From Rufibacter immobilis (lineage in GTDB: Bacteria > Bacteroidota > Bacteroidia > Cytophagales > Hymenobacteraceae), in NCBI RefSeq assembly GCF_003721565.1, contig NZ_RJJE01000017.1:980636-1044635 (forward strand): 64,000 bases of DNA, read 5' to 3'. A program made the position numbers and the translations under genes. This document shows positions 36,545-45,548 of the stretch, piece after piece (the first letter of the stretch is position 1; every line of letters starts with the position of its first letter). Below the pieces are notes generated by a model. It was not told the DNA's origin, did not search any database, and worked only from the letters and a program-made list of their open reading frames with translations.

Positions 36545-37816
36545 ATGCGTGACATAGAGATACAGTCGGTGAAACAGCGGTTTGGCATCATCGGGAACTC
36601 TCCTTTGCTCAATTACGCCATTCAGGTGGCGGTACAGGTGGCTCCTACTGACATGACCGTGCTCATTACCGGCGAAAGCGGGAGCGGGAAGGAATCTTTT
36701 TCCAAGATCATCCATCACCTGAGCCCCCGCAAACACGGTCAGTTCATTGCCATCAACTGCGGCGCCATTCCCGAAGGGACCATTGACTCAGAGCTGTTCG
36801 GGCACGAGAAAGGTTCTTTCACCGGCGCGCAGGAAGCGCGCAAAGGTTATTTTGAGGTCACCAATGGCGGTACCATTTTCCTGGATGAGATTGGCGAGAT
36901 GCCGCTGGGTACCCAGGCCCGCCTGCTGCGCGTGCTGGAGAACGGCGAGTTCATCAAGGTAGGCTCCTCCAAAGTGCAGAAAACCGATGTGCGCGTGGTG
37001 GCGGCTACCAACGTGAATCTGCTGCAGGCCGTGGAGCGCGGACAGTTCCGGGAGGACCTCTATTACCGCCTGAACACGGTTCCTATTTCTGTGCCCCCAC
37101 TGCGGGAGCGCGGCGAAGACACGCACCTGCTGTTCCGGAAGTTCGCCAGCGATTTCTCTGAGCGGTACCACGTAAAACCCATCACCCTGCAGCCAGATGC
37201 GGTACAGGAGCTGCTGCGTTACCGCTTTCCGGGCAACATTCGGCAGCTCAAGAATATTGTGGAGCAGATATCGGTGTTGGAGTATGAACGCGAGATCAAT
37301 GCCGCCACGCTCCGTAAATACCTGCCCCAGGAACAGCTGAACCAATTGCCGGCGCTTTTCTATCCGGCGGCTGGGGCCGAAAGTGCCAGCGGCATCTCTG
37401 AGCGTGATCTGCTGTACAAAGTCTTGTTTGACATGCGCAAAGACATGAACGACCTCAAGCAGGTGGTTTTTGATTTGTTATCGCACCAGCAGGAAGACGC
37501 GGAACTTCTGAAGAACAACCGGCATTTGTTTGAGGAGATGCGCCCGTTTGAGCAATCAGCCTACCGCGCCCCGGAACGTCGCTCCGATGGGTATGTGCTC
37601 TCTGTTGATGAACCGGAAGAGTACGAGGAAAAGGTGGAGGACATTTCGCACGAAACTGAGGAAGAAAGCCTTTCTTTGGAGCACAAGGAAAAGGAAATGA
37701 TCCTGAAGGCGTTAAAGAAGCACGGGAACAAGCGGAAGTACGCCGCCAAAGACCTGGGCATCTCTGAACGCACCCTTTACCGCAAATTAAAACAATACGA
37801 CCTTGAAGACCTGTAA
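36545..37816 (+). CDS. sigma-54-dependent transcriptional activator without receiver domain
   Basis: 423 residues. The AAA+ domain starts almost at the N-terminus: Walker A GESGSGKE at residues 43-50, the sigma-54-contacting loop GSFTGA at residues 90-95, and GTIFLDEIGEMPLGTQARLLRVLENGEF and NTVPISVPPLRERGEDT downstream. An acidic linker leads to a Fis-type helix-turn-helix (KEMILKALKKHGNKRKYAAKDLGISERTLYRKLKQYDL). With no N-terminal sensory domain, its activity is probably set by level or by protein contacts. lptE overlaps its last 14 bp. The gene string continues to secG and then groES, whose promoter is sigma-54-like, so it is a candidate activator of groESL (inference). Confidence 0.92.
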   Translation: MRDIEIQSVKQRFGIIGNSPLLNYAIQVAVQVAPTDMTVLITGESGSGKESFSKIIHHLSPRKHGQFIAINCGAIPEGTIDSELFGHEKGSFTGAQEARKGYFEVTNGGTIFLDEIGEMPLGTQARLLRVLENGEFIKVGSSKVQKTDVRVVAATNVNLLQAVERGQFREDLYYRLNTVPISVPPLRERGEDTHLLFRKFASDFSERYHVKPITLQPDAVQELLRYRFPGNIRQLKNIVEQISVLEYEREINAATLRKYLPQEQLNQLPALFYPAAGAESASGISERDLLYKVLFDMRKDMNDLKQVVFDLLSHQQEDAELLKNNRHLFEEMRPFEQSAYRAPERRSDGYVLSVDEPEEYEEKVEDISHETEEESLSLEHKEKEMILKALKKHGNKRKYAAKDLGISERTLYRKLKQYDLEDL

Positions 37817-38342
37817 ACCCTTTTCTTTCCTTTTTTTGCTCTGCCTCACGTTCCTGTTGGGCGGGTGCTACTCCTTCTCTGGGATCAATTATGATGCCTC
37901 CAAATACAACAGCATATCCATCTCCAACTTTAACAATGCCTCCGGACAGGGTCCTGCTAATTTACAGCAATTTATCACTGAGGATTTCAAGGATTACTTC
38001 CAGCGGAACACCAACCTGAGAATCTTACCGCAGGCCGGCGATTTCCAGATTGAGGGGCAGATCATGAGCTACACGTTTAGCCCGGCGGCCATCCAGCGCA
38101 GTGACATCCCCACGGGCAGCAACATCGGGCTGGACCAGGCGGGCGCCAACCGCTTAACCATTGTCATCCAGATCAACTTCACAGACACTAAGAACCCGGC
38201 CAATAACTTTGACCAAAGTTTTTCTGGCTTCGCCGATTTCCCTCCTACCCTGGATATCAACCAGATAAACCAAACGCAGATCAGGCAAATCACAGAACGC
38301 ATTATTTATAGCGTTTTTACCAAAACGGTTGCGAATTGGTAA
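37803..38342 (+). CDS. lptE: LptE family lipoprotein (LPS assembly)
   Basis: 179 residues with a lipoprotein signal (CKPFSFLFLLCLTFLLGGC) followed by YSFSGINYDASKYNSISISNFNNASGQGPANLQQFITEDFKDYFQRNTNLRI, the pattern of the Bacteroidota LptE family that acts with LptD at the outer membrane. The start is a TTG at 37803 inside the sigma-54 activator gene; no ATG is available before the signal peptide. Translation is therefore likely coupled to the upstream gene through the 14-bp overlap. A terminator-like hairpin follows at 38364. Confidence 0.8.
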   Translation: MKTCKPFSFLFLLCLTFLLGGCYSFSGINYDASKYNSISISNFNNASGQGPANLQQFITEDFKDYFQRNTNLRILPQAGDFQIEGQIMSYTFSPAAIQRSDIPTGSNIGLDQAGANRLTIVIQINFTDTKNPANNFDQSFSGFADFPPTLDINQINQTQIRQITERIIYSVFTKTVANW

Positions 38343-38363
38343 GTATCTTTGCAAAACCAAACG

Positions 38364-38393
38364 GGCACTGAAAACTCATTTTTCAGTGCCTTT
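38364..38393 (+). terminator. hairpin after lptE
   Basis: GGCACTGAAAA / TTTTCAGTGCC with a short loop and TTT tail. Confidence 0.7.
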
Positions 38394-38460
38394 ATCATCT
38401 ATATCCATAATTTGTAGTAATTTGTCTTTGCTCTACTAGGGCAAGGAGAAAAGAAGTTCC

Positions 38461-40008
38461 ATGAACAAAGCGGCTTTTCTAAATATTGTGCGGCAGGTAG
38501 CCCCCATCCAAGACCAGGAGGTAGACGACCTGGAGAGATTGGTGGTGTCGTTCCCGTACTGCCAGACGGCCCATGTTCTGTTAGCCAAGGCTGCCCATGA
38601 CCGGGGCAGTATGCTGTCTACCCAAAAATTGAGGAGAGCAGCCGCCCACGTTTCTAACCGCCAGCTGCTCAAACAACTGGTGTATGCTACCCCCATGGTG
38701 GAAGAAACCGTGGTGCCGGTATTTGAAGAAGAACAGGATCCTGAAGCGTACGTGGCTCCTGGTTTGGAGCCGTTTTCGGAAAAAGAGGCGCTAAACGCAC
38801 CTGAACCTGAAACGGGAACAGCAGAAGAACCAGAAACTGAGCCCTTCTTAGCTGAAGAAACATCTGCTCTTGAGGTTCTTCCAGAAGTTCCCGCAGAGGA
38901 AGAAGTTCAGGAGGAAGAGGCTTACACTGCTGAAAATCACCCAGAAGCTATTCCCGAAGCGGAAGCCACTGCCATTGCCCCAGAGGTAACCCATTTGCCA
39001 GAAGAGCAGCCAGAGACAATTGCCTTAGGCACTATTCCAGAAAGTGCAGCAATAGAAGAAACGGCACCACTGGCCTTGCCAGAACTTGCCGCCACTGTTG
39101 CCCAAGATACTCTTGAAGCTCCCGAAGAAGAAGCGGTCATTATAAATGAAGCTGCCGCCGCAGAGGAGGAAGCCCTGGATATTGACATTGATGTCTCGCT
39201 TTCTGAAGAGGAAGATACTTTAGATGAGCTGTTGGAGCTGATCCAGATCAGCAGCCTCACCTCTTTCAGTGCTCCCATTCCATCGGTTAACCTTACCCAT
39301 GAGGAAATTGTCTCTGAGATCATCTCTGGCCATACCCCATTAGAGGAAGAAATGGAGGTCTCGGCAGCGCCAGAAATTATACCCGCTGCACAGGAGAAAG
39401 CCGCCCAGGAAGAAGCTGATTTAAGCGCCTACCTGCAGATTGCGGAGCTGGATTCCCTCTATGACACATCTGGCTACGAGTTCCCGACGCTGAAACTCCC
39501 GGATTACCAGCAGAGCCATGTGGCGGAGGAGCCAACTGATCCGTATCTGTCTATCTTCACGCAGAACAACCTCGCCTATTGGATGGGCTCCAGCCGCTTG
39601 GGCGAGAGCATTCAACTCAAGGATGAGCTTACCTCCGTTACGCCCTTCTATTTCCAGCCTGAATTAATTCTGGAGCACGTGAAGGAGCAGGCCACTCCGG
39701 CCCCGGCCCCAGAGCCTACCCCGGCCGCCAAGCTGGATATGCAGTTGGATATTATCAACCAATTCCTCAAGTCGGCGCCTAAGCGCAAGACCATGGCCAA
39801 TGCCCAATTGAGCAATGAGCCGCAGGAAGATTTATCTGCCAAGAGCTCCAAAATCAAGAAAAATCTGGCTTCTGAAAACCTGGCCCACATCTTTATAAAG
39901 CAAGGAAAGGGCAAGAAAGCCATCAAAATTTATGAACAACTTATAGTGAAGTTTCCCGAAAAAAAGAGTTACTTTGCTGAACAAATAGAAAAATTAAGAA
40001 ACGAATAA
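38461..40008 (+). CDS. acidic TPR-containing protein of unknown function
   Basis: 515 residues. Residues 1-80 form a conserved-looking helical domain (FLNIVRQVAPIQDQEVDDLERLVVSFPYCQTAHVLLAKAAHD). Residues about 85-300 are a Glu/Pro/Ala-rich, very acidic low-complexity stretch. The C-terminus has a TPR-like repeat (NLAHIFIKQGKGKKAIKIYEQLIVKFPEKKSYFAEQIEKL). I know similar proteins between lptE and secG in Cytophagales, but not a function. Around residues 100-113 (EPFSEKEALNA) the DNA carries an in-frame palindrome copy (38761-38798). Confidence 0.8.
   Translation: MNKAAFLNIVRQVAPIQDQEVDDLERLVVSFPYCQTAHVLLAKAAHDRGSMLSTQKLRRAAAHVSNRQLLKQLVYATPMVEETVVPVFEEEQDPEAYVAPGLEPFSEKEALNAPEPETGTAEEPETEPFLAEETSALEVLPEVPAEEEVQEEEAYTAENHPEAIPEAEATAIAPEVTHLPEEQPETIALGTIPESAAIEETAPLALPELAATVAQDTLEAPEEEAVIINEAAAAEEEALDIDIDVSLSEEEDTLDELLELIQISSLTSFSAPIPSVNLTHEEIVSEIISGHTPLEEEMEVSAAPEIIPAAQEKAAQEEADLSAYLQIAELDSLYDTSGYEFPTLKLPDYQQSHVAEEPTDPYLSIFTQNNLAYWMGSSRLGESIQLKDELTSVTPFYFQPELILEHVKEQATPAPAPEPTPAAKLDMQLDIINQFLKSAPKRKTMANAQLSNEPQEDLSAKSSKIKKNLASENLAHIFIKQGKGKKAIKIYEQLIVKFPEKKSYFAEQIEKLRNE
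38761..38798. repeat. interspersed palindrome inside the TPR-protein gene
   Basis: A degenerate left arm GGTTTGGAGCCGTTTTCGG and a well-kept right arm AAAAAGAGGCGCTAAACGC, in frame in the low-complexity region. Confidence 0.65.
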
Positions 40009-40015
40009 TCCAATC

Positions 40016-40402
40016 ATGTACATTGCTCTGATCAGCGTTATTATTTTCCTTTGCGTGCTGTTGGTATTGGTGGTATTGTCCCAGAACTCCAAAGGCGGTG
40101 GGTTGTCCAGCCAGTTTGGCGGCGGCGGAACCAGCCAATTAATGGGCGTGAAACGTACCGGCGACCTTCTGGAAAAACTCACCTGGGGCTTCGCCATCGG
40201 GATCATTGTACTTACGTTGGCTTCCCATACTATTTTCTCTGACGGTGCCGGTGTAGACAACCGTACCATCAATGAGCAACGCGCGGGCCAAGCGGCTCCG
40301 GCCCCTGCTCCTGCCGCCCCAGCGCTTCCGCAGCAGAACGCGGCCCCTGGCGCAGCTACTCCGGCTCCGGCCACCGCTCCCGCCGGCGACTCGGCCCAAT
40401 AA
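40016..40402 (+). CDS. secG: Preprotein translocase subunit SecG
   Basis: 128 residues. The first transmembrane helix (YIALISVIIFLCVLLVLVVL) runs into the SecG motif SQNSKGGGLSSQFGGGGTSQLMGVKRTGDLLEKLTW and a second helix (FAIGIIVLTLASHTIFS), with an Ala/Pro-rich tail. It is an accessory subunit of SecYEG in the inner membrane. It starts 7 bp after the TPR-protein gene, so it is in the same operon. A terminator at 40433 separates it from groES. Confidence 0.93.
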   Translation: MYIALISVIIFLCVLLVLVVLSQNSKGGGLSSQFGGGGTSQLMGVKRTGDLLEKLTWGFAIGIIVLTLASHTIFSDGAGVDNRTINEQRAGQAAPAPAPAAPALPQQNAAPGAATPAPATAPAGDSAQ

Positions 40403-40432
40403 TAAAACCGATACTTAAAATACCCTTTATTA

Positions 40433-40467
40433 GAGTCCGAACCTCACCGGTTCGGACTTTCTTTTTT
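40433..40467 (+). terminator. terminator of the lptE-TPR-secG string
   Basis: AGTCCGAACC / GGTTCGGACT stem with a short loop and TTTCTTTTTT tail. Confidence 0.88.
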
Positions 40468-40474
40468 ATACTCC

Positions 40475-40520
40475 TTTCCGTTTAGGGGCTCTTTTTGAAA
40501 AAAGAGCCCCTAAACGGAAA
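40475..40520. repeat. interspersed palindrome with flanking pairing
   Basis: Core CCGTTTAGGGGCTCTTTTT / AAAAAGAGCCCCTAAACGG at 40478-40517, extended by TTT/AAA. Confidence 0.88.
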
Positions 40521-40567
40521 ATACAGGTAACCCAGAAACTGACAAAATTATAGTTGCCGCCCCGCAC

Positions 40568-40628
40568 CCTGTCAGGGTTACCTAACAGTTGACAGGCAAT
40601 TTCTGCCAAAGTGTGCCAACTTTGGCAG
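40568..40628 (+). promoter_or_regulatory. two inverted repeats upstream of groES (possible activator sites)
   Basis: CCTGTCA ... TGACAGG (40568-40596), and CTGCCAAAGT ... ACTTTGGCAG (40603-40628) with 10-bp arms. They lie 13-75 bp upstream of the sigma-54-like -24 element, where enhancer-binding proteins could act. Confidence 0.55.
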
Positions 40629-40638
40629 ACTTCTGTAC

Positions 40639-40655
40639 TTGGCACAGGAATCGCT
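40639..40655 (+). promoter_or_regulatory. sigma-54-type promoter of groESL
   Basis: TTGGCACAGGAATCGCT matches the -24/-12 consensus, with GG (40641-40642), exactly 10 bp, then GC (40653-40654). The predicted start near 40665 gives a leader of about 65 bp to the groES ATG. No good TTG-N20-TAnnTTTG is seen in this region. Confidence 0.7.
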
Positions 40656-40728
40656 AGTAGGCTTACCGTCACTGGCAGGTTTGCTGCCGGACATAATCGT
40701 TAACTTAATCTAATCTTATAACAAACCT

Positions 40729-41019
40729 ATGGCCTTAGATCTAAAACCATTGGCAGACAGAGTAATTGTGTTACCTGCTGCGGCTGAAGAAAAAACCAAG
40801 TCTGGTATCATCATCCCGGATACTGCCAAAGAAAAACCACAACGCGGAGAAGTAGTTGCCGTTGGAGAAGGCAAAATCTCTGATCAAGGTGTTTTAGTAA
40901 AGTCACAGTTAAAAGTTGGCGACCAAGTACTGTACGGCAAATACGCCGGTACTGAGATCTCTCTGGATGGCGCTGATTACCTGATCATGCGCGAGGCTGA
41001 CATCCTGGCGGTTCTTTAA
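40729..41019 (+). CDS. groES: Co-chaperonin GroES
   Basis: 96 residues. [45 protein letters not shown] contains the mobile loop that docks on GroEL, and the usual [30 protein letters not shown] ends it. Caps the GroEL folding chamber in the cytoplasm. It is the first gene of a two-gene operon with groEL (41-bp gap), driven by a sigma-54-like promoter with upstream inverted repeats rather than a CIRCE element, which I do not see. Confidence 0.98.
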   Translation: MALDLKPLADRVIVLPAAAEEKTKSGIIIPDTAKEKPQRGEVVAVGEGKISDQGVLVKSQLKVGDQVLYGKYAGTEISLDGADYLIMREADILAVL

Positions 41020-41060
41020 TTTTAATCCTATCATCAACCATAATCTACTTTTAAGAAACT

Positions 41061-42704
41061 ATGGCATCTAAAAACATCACTTTCGACGTTGACGCCCGCA
41101 ACAAGATTAAAAAAGGCGTGGACACCCTGGCAAATGCCGTGAAAGTAACTTTAGGCCCTAAAGGCCGCAACGTAATCATCGACAAAAAATTTGGCGCTCC
41201 TAGCATCACCAAAGACGGTGTTACTGTTGCCAAAGAAATTGAACTGAAAGACGCCGTGGAGAACATGGGCGCTCAGTTAGTGAAAGAAGTAGCCTCTAAA
41301 ACCGCTGACATGGCGGGTGACGGTACTACTACTGCCACTGTATTAGCCCAGGCAATCTACACTGCCGGTTCTAAGAACGTTGCTGCCGGTGCCAACCCAA
41401 TGGACCTGAAGCGCGGTATTGACAAAGCGGTTTCTAAAGTAGTTGAGAACCTGAAGGCTCAGTCTAAGAAAATTGAGAACTCTTCTGAAATTGCCCAGGT
41501 AGGTACTATCTCTGCCAACAACGACACTGAGATTGGCCAAATGATCGCCGATGCCATGGACAAAGTGGGCAAAGACGGTGTGATCACTGTTGAAGAGGCA
41601 AAAGGAACTGAGACTGAGGTGAAAACGGTGGAAGGTATGCAGTTTGACCGCGGTTACCTGTCTCCTTACTTCGTGACCAACCCAGAGAAAATGGAAGCGG
41701 AGTTTGACAACCCTTACATCCTGATCTACGACAAGAAAGTTTCTACCATGAAAGAATTGCTTCCAGTGTTGGAGCAAGTGGTACAAACTGGCAAGCCGCT
41801 GGTGATCATCTCTGAAGACGTAGACGGCGAAGCCCTTGCTACTCTGGTAGTAAACAAACTGCGTGGTTCATTGAAAATCGCGGCGGTGAAAGCCCCAGGT
41901 TTCGGTGACCGCAGAAAAGCCATGCTGGAAGACATCGCTATCTTAACAGGTGGTACCGTGATCTCTGAAGAGCGTGGTTACAAATTAGACAACGCTACGC
42001 TGGAGTACTTAGGCCAGGCTGAGCGTGTGATCATTGACAAAGACAACACCACTATCGTGAACGGACGTGGTACCAAAGACGGTATCACTGCCCGTGTGAA
42101 CGAGATCAAAGCTCAGATTGAGAAAACCACTTCTGACTATGACCGTGAGAAACTGCAGGAGCGTCTGGCTAAATTGTCTGGCGGGGTAGCTATCCTTTAT
42201 ATTGGTGCCTCTACCGAGGTAGAAATGAAAGAGAAGAAAGACCGTGTAGATGATGCCTTGCACGCTACAAGAGCGGCCGTTGAGGAAGGTATCGTAGCAG
42301 GTGGTGGCGTTGCCCTCATCCGCGCCCTTGATGCCCTTGACAACGTTGAGACCCGCAACGAAGACGAGAAAACCGGTGTGCAGATCATCCGTACTGCCCT
42401 GGAAGCTCCTTTGAGAACTATTGTGGCTAACGCTGGTGGTGAAGGATCAGTGATTGTGAACCAAGTACGTGCCGGTCAGGCTGACTTCGGTTACAACGCC
42501 CGCGACGACAAGTTTGAGAACATGTTTGCCGCTGGTATCATTGACCCAACCAAAGTAACCCGCCTTGCGCTGGAGAACGCTGCTTCCGTAGCAAGCTTGT
42601 TGCTGACTACTGAGTGTGTGATCGCTGACGAGCCAGAAGAAGCTGGTGCTGCCGCTGGTGGCGGAATGCCAGGTGGCATGGGCGGCATGGGTGGCATGAT
42701 GTAA
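41061..42704 (+). CDS. groEL: Chaperonin GroEL
   Basis: 547 residues, full length. [13 protein letters not shown] carries the ATP-binding segment, and the apical and intermediate domains ([16 protein letters not shown]) follow. The C-terminal tail [15 protein letters not shown] is the classic GGM repeat. Forms the 14-mer folding chamber. Codon use and sequence look like highly expressed core DNA. A strong terminator follows at 42734. Confidence 0.99.
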   Translation: MASKNITFDVDARNKIKKGVDTLANAVKVTLGPKGRNVIIDKKFGAPSITKDGVTVAKEIELKDAVENMGAQLVKEVASKTADMAGDGTTTATVLAQAIYTAGSKNVAAGANPMDLKRGIDKAVSKVVENLKAQSKKIENSSEIAQVGTISANNDTEIGQMIADAMDKVGKDGVITVEEAKGTETEVKTVEGMQFDRGYLSPYFVTNPEKMEAEFDNPYILIYDKKVSTMKELLPVLEQVVQTGKPLVIISEDVDGEALATLVVNKLRGSLKIAAVKAPGFGDRRKAMLEDIAILTGGTVISEERGYKLDNATLEYLGQAERVIIDKDNTTIVNGRGTKDGITARVNEIKAQIEKTTSDYDREKLQERLAKLSGGVAILYIGASTEVEMKEKKDRVDDALHATRAAVEEGIVAGGGVALIRALDALDNVETRNEDEKTGVQIIRTALEAPLRTIVANAGGEGSVIVNQVRAGQADFGYNARDDKFENMFAAGIIDPTKVTRLALENAASVASLLLTTECVIADEPEEAGAAAGGGMPGGMGGMGGMM

Positions 42705-42733
42705 TCTCCCCAGCTCACGCTGAACAAATAATA

Positions 42734-42763
42734 AAAGCCCCGGCGTTTGCCGGGGCTTTTTCT
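42734..42763 (+). terminator. terminator of groESL
   Basis: AAAGCCCCGGC / GCCGGGGCTTT with a short loop and TTTTT tail. Confidence 0.92.
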
Positions 42764-42775
42764 TTATCTGCATTT

Positions 42776-42815
42776 CTGTTTAGAGGCTCTTTTTCTAAAA
42801 ACAGGCGCTAAACGC
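42776..42815. repeat. interspersed palindrome
   Basis: CTGTTTAGAGGCTCTTTTT followed by CTAAAAACAGGCGCTAAACGC, with several arm mismatches. Confidence 0.75.
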
Positions 42816-42977
42816 AATGTCTATTATTCCATTAGACCAAAGTGAACTAGTAGCTAAGGTTCCTCTTCATTACAAAGGTAATTAGCAGACCGGCTTCCTC
42901 TTAAGCAAAGAGAAGGGATTTTAGATTGACATTTTTAAGGCAACTGCTATTTTCCTTCCCTTAAGTAAACAGAGTGT

Positions 42978-43811
42978 TTACAGATTGTTTGGTTCATAGC
43001 ACATATTGTAGAGGTCTTCCATGGTGCCGTTGAAGACGTTGAGATCTAGATTTCCTTTCACGCCTTCCAGTCTGCCGCGCTCGGTGTGTTGCCAGAAAAC
43101 CCATTTTTGGTTAGCCAGCAAATGACTCTTCTTAGGGTTGTAATGCGCAATCCAGAGGGGATAATCATCAAAATGACCGGCCAAGTGCTTCTCATAGAAG
43201 GCGTAGTTGGTGTAGATGATGGGTTTCAGGTCGTACTCCTCCTCCACCATGTCCAGCCACAGCTGCACCCCTGCGCGTATTTCCTCGTCAGATTGATGGT
43301 TAGTGACCTCCACATCCAGAACCGGCGGCAAATCTCCGGCTTCCAGTTTCACTTTGTTCAGGAAATTACGGGCTTGCTCCTCGGCATTACGGGCGGGCAA
43401 GAAGAAATGGTAGGCACCCCGCAACAGGTCATGTTTTTTAGCCTGCCGCCAATGCCGGGCAAAGTAGCGGTCTTGGTGTGTGATTCCTTCAGTGGCTTTG
43501 ATGAAGGTAAACTTGATGTTCTGGGCCTTCACTTTCTTCCAGTCTATCTGGCGCTGGTGGTGCGAGATATCCAAACCGGTCACTTCATACCCTGCGGGGT
43601 TAAAGGCAGTAAGGGTGTTGGTTTGCGTGGCCTCCTCTACCGTGTGCCGCAGAAAGGCCAATCTGCCTCCCTCTTTGAAGTATTCAATGGCCAGGCATAA
43701 CACAAAAAATCCAAGAATACCCAAAGACAGAGGCTTCCACCAGGTACTGGTAGCTTCCTGCTTGCGGGAGACTTTCTTTTGAGGACGTTTGCGAGTGCTG
43801 GGGCTAGGCAT
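42978..43811 (-). CDS. glycoside hydrolase family 25 lysozyme, membrane-anchored
   Basis: 277 residues: a basic N-terminus, one transmembrane helix (SLGILGFFVLCLAIEYF), then a GH25 muramidase domain with GLDISHHQRQIDWKKVK (catalytic Asp), FTFIKATEG, GAYHFFLPARNAEEQARNFL, PPVLDVEV and PIIYTNYAFYEKHL. Predicted to cut peptidoglycan glycan strands on the periplasmic side. ATG at 43811 is preferred over an in-frame TTG at 43823. TATCTTTG (plus coordinates 43821-43828) is a good -7 element for it. Confidence 0.9.
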   Translation of the reverse strand: MPSPSTRKRPQKKVSRKQEATSTWWKPLSLGILGFFVLCLAIEYFKEGGRLAFLRHTVEEATQTNTLTAFNPAGYEVTGLDISHHQRQIDWKKVKAQNIKFTFIKATEGITHQDRYFARHWRQAKKHDLLRGAYHFFLPARNAEEQARNFLNKVKLEAGDLPPVLDVEVTNHQSDEEIRAGVQLWLDMVEEEYDLKPIIYTNYAFYEKHLAGHFDDYPLWIAHYNPKKSHLLANQKWVFWQHTERGRLEGVKGNLDLNVFNGTMEDLYNMCYEPNNL

Positions 43812-43853
43812 AAGTAACAGCAAAGATACGAAAACAGCCCCTCAATAAAACAA

Positions 43854-43884
43854 CAAGGACCAGCTGTGAAACAACTGGTCCTTG
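43854..43884. terminator. hairpin between the POT transporter and GH25 genes
   Basis: CAAGGACCAG / CTGGTCCTTG with an 11-base loop. The T-rich side faces the minus strand, so it probably ends the POT transporter transcript. Confidence 0.65.
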
Positions 43885-43909
43885 CGGTAAGGTTATAACA
43901 AGGCGAGGA

Positions 43910-45316
43910 TTACCCTCTGCCGTGCATCATGTACATGAGTTTCTTGGCAATGGCAATCAGGATTAAGCCCGCCAGGATCACAAAACCTGCGATAAGCGCG
44001 AATACCTGCAAGGCACCCAGTACCTCCACGTAGGCCGCGATAAAGCCCCCGGCAATCTGAGCCACGAACGGCGCCAGGAACCAAACCCCCATGAGCATGG
44101 AAGTATAAGCCAAAGGCGAAAGACGCGACACCATAGACAGACCGATAGGTGACAGGCAAAGCTCTCCAATGGTATGGAAGAAATAGGTAGCCAACAGCCA
44201 GAAAATACTTGCTTTCACGGCAGTGTCCTGCACATCTCCGCCTCTTTCCAGTACCGCACCCACCATGAACAGGAAGCCAATCCCTAACAGGATCATTCCC
44301 AAGCCCATTTTATAAGGAATACCAAGGTCTTTGCCCCGCTTGCTCAGGTACAGCCACACACTGGCTACCAGTGGCGCGAAAATCACGATGAACGCCGGGT
44401 TCACCGATTGGAACCAAGCCGTTGGGATCAGGAAGCCAAATACTTCCCGGTCAATGTATTTATCGGTGTACAGAGACAGAGAGCTACCTGCCTGCTCAAA
44501 ACCAGCCCAGAAGAATACCACAAACAGCGTTACAATAAAGATAACGGCCATTCTATCGGTTTCTTCTTTAGACAAAGGAGCCTTTTGCACGGTGCTGTTT
44601 TTGTCAACTTTCCCGTCTGGCTCTACCCCAATGGTTCCTAAATATTTAGGCGCTAATAAATTGAAGGCGAGTTGGCCCAGCAGCATGCCAATACCGGCAG
44701 CCAGGAACCCGTATCTGAACCCGTAGGTACTGATCTCGGTTACCCCGTTTACCACCGTTTTAGTCGCGAAGATGTCCTCCGCCAGGATACCGCATACCAG
44801 AGGCGCAAAGAACGCCCCCACGTTGATCCCCATGTAGAAAATGGTGAAAGCGGCATCGCGTCTTGGGTCACCTTGCTCATAGAGCTTGCCTACCAGCGCA
44901 GAAATGTTGGGCTTGAAAAAGCCGTTCCCAATGATCAAGAGGAGAAGCCCTAGAACCGTCAGGATAGGCATACCAATTACCTGGGTATCGGCGGCGAAGC
45001 TGGGCGAGGCGAAGAGCGAGAACTGCCCCAGGGCCATGAGCATCCCGCCAATGAAGATAGACCTGCGCTGGCCAATGTAGCGTTCGGCTAACCAACCTCC
45101 TATAATGGGAGTAAAATAAACGAAGCCAGTAAAGAAACCGTAGATCTGGCTTCCAGTGGTTTCGGCAATCCCCAATCCCCCGGCTACGGCGGCTTTTGTG
45201 AGGTAAAGGATCAGAAGACCCCGCATACCATAATAGCTAAACCGTTCCCACATCTCTGTGAAGAACAGGAGGTACAGCCCAGGCGGGTGTCCTTTTTTGA
45301 TGGTTGTTTCCTGCAT
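43910..45316 (-). CDS. POT-family peptide MFS transporter
   Basis: A 468-residue protein with about 12-14 membrane helices. The proton-coupled oligopeptide transporter signature is visible: FFTEMWERFSYYGMRGLLILYL at the start, GGWLAERYIGQRRSIFIGG, and GNGFFKPNISALVGKLYEQGDPRRDAAFTIFYMGINVGAFFAPLVCG. Imports di- and tripeptides with protons. The start ATG at 45316 precedes the conserved GLYLLFFTEMWERF. It is divergent from pckA. Confidence 0.93.
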   Translation of the reverse strand: MQETTIKKGHPPGLYLLFFTEMWERFSYYGMRGLLILYLTKAAVAGGLGIAETTGSQIYGFFTGFVYFTPIIGGWLAERYIGQRRSIFIGGMLMALGQFSLFASPSFAADTQVIGMPILTVLGLLLLIIGNGFFKPNISALVGKLYEQGDPRRDAAFTIFYMGINVGAFFAPLVCGILAEDIFATKTVVNGVTEISTYGFRYGFLAAGIGMLLGQLAFNLLAPKYLGTIGVEPDGKVDKNSTVQKAPLSKEETDRMAVIFIVTLFVVFFWAGFEQAGSSLSLYTDKYIDREVFGFLIPTAWFQSVNPAFIVIFAPLVASVWLYLSKRGKDLGIPYKMGLGMILLGIGFLFMVGAVLERGGDVQDTAVKASIFWLLATYFFHTIGELCLSPIGLSMVSRLSPLAYTSMLMGVWFLAPFVAQIAGGFIAAYVEVLGALQVFALIAGFVILAGLILIAIAKKLMYMMHGRG

Positions 45317-45548
45317 GGAAGAAATAAGAATTAGATAAGGAGTTGTTTGTTTTAGCTGATTGGTTTTGGACCAATAAAAGGTAAATATATCATAATCGTG
45401 TTAGATGGGCAAACTCGCCCCCTCTTCAGGTGCGTTTGAGAAGAATCTTTGCACAAGAACGTAACATACGTTAGTTTTTTATAAATTTGCAAAAAGCTAG
45501 AGTTTACAAGCGCATCATTTTGAAATTTTAAAAAATAAAGTTTCCTTT

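Noticed and set aside
38343-38351. TATCTTTGC after lptE as a promoter for the TPR-protein gene
   Set aside because: It sits directly before a terminator hairpin (38364-38393), has no -33 box at proper spacing and is 110 bp from the ATG.
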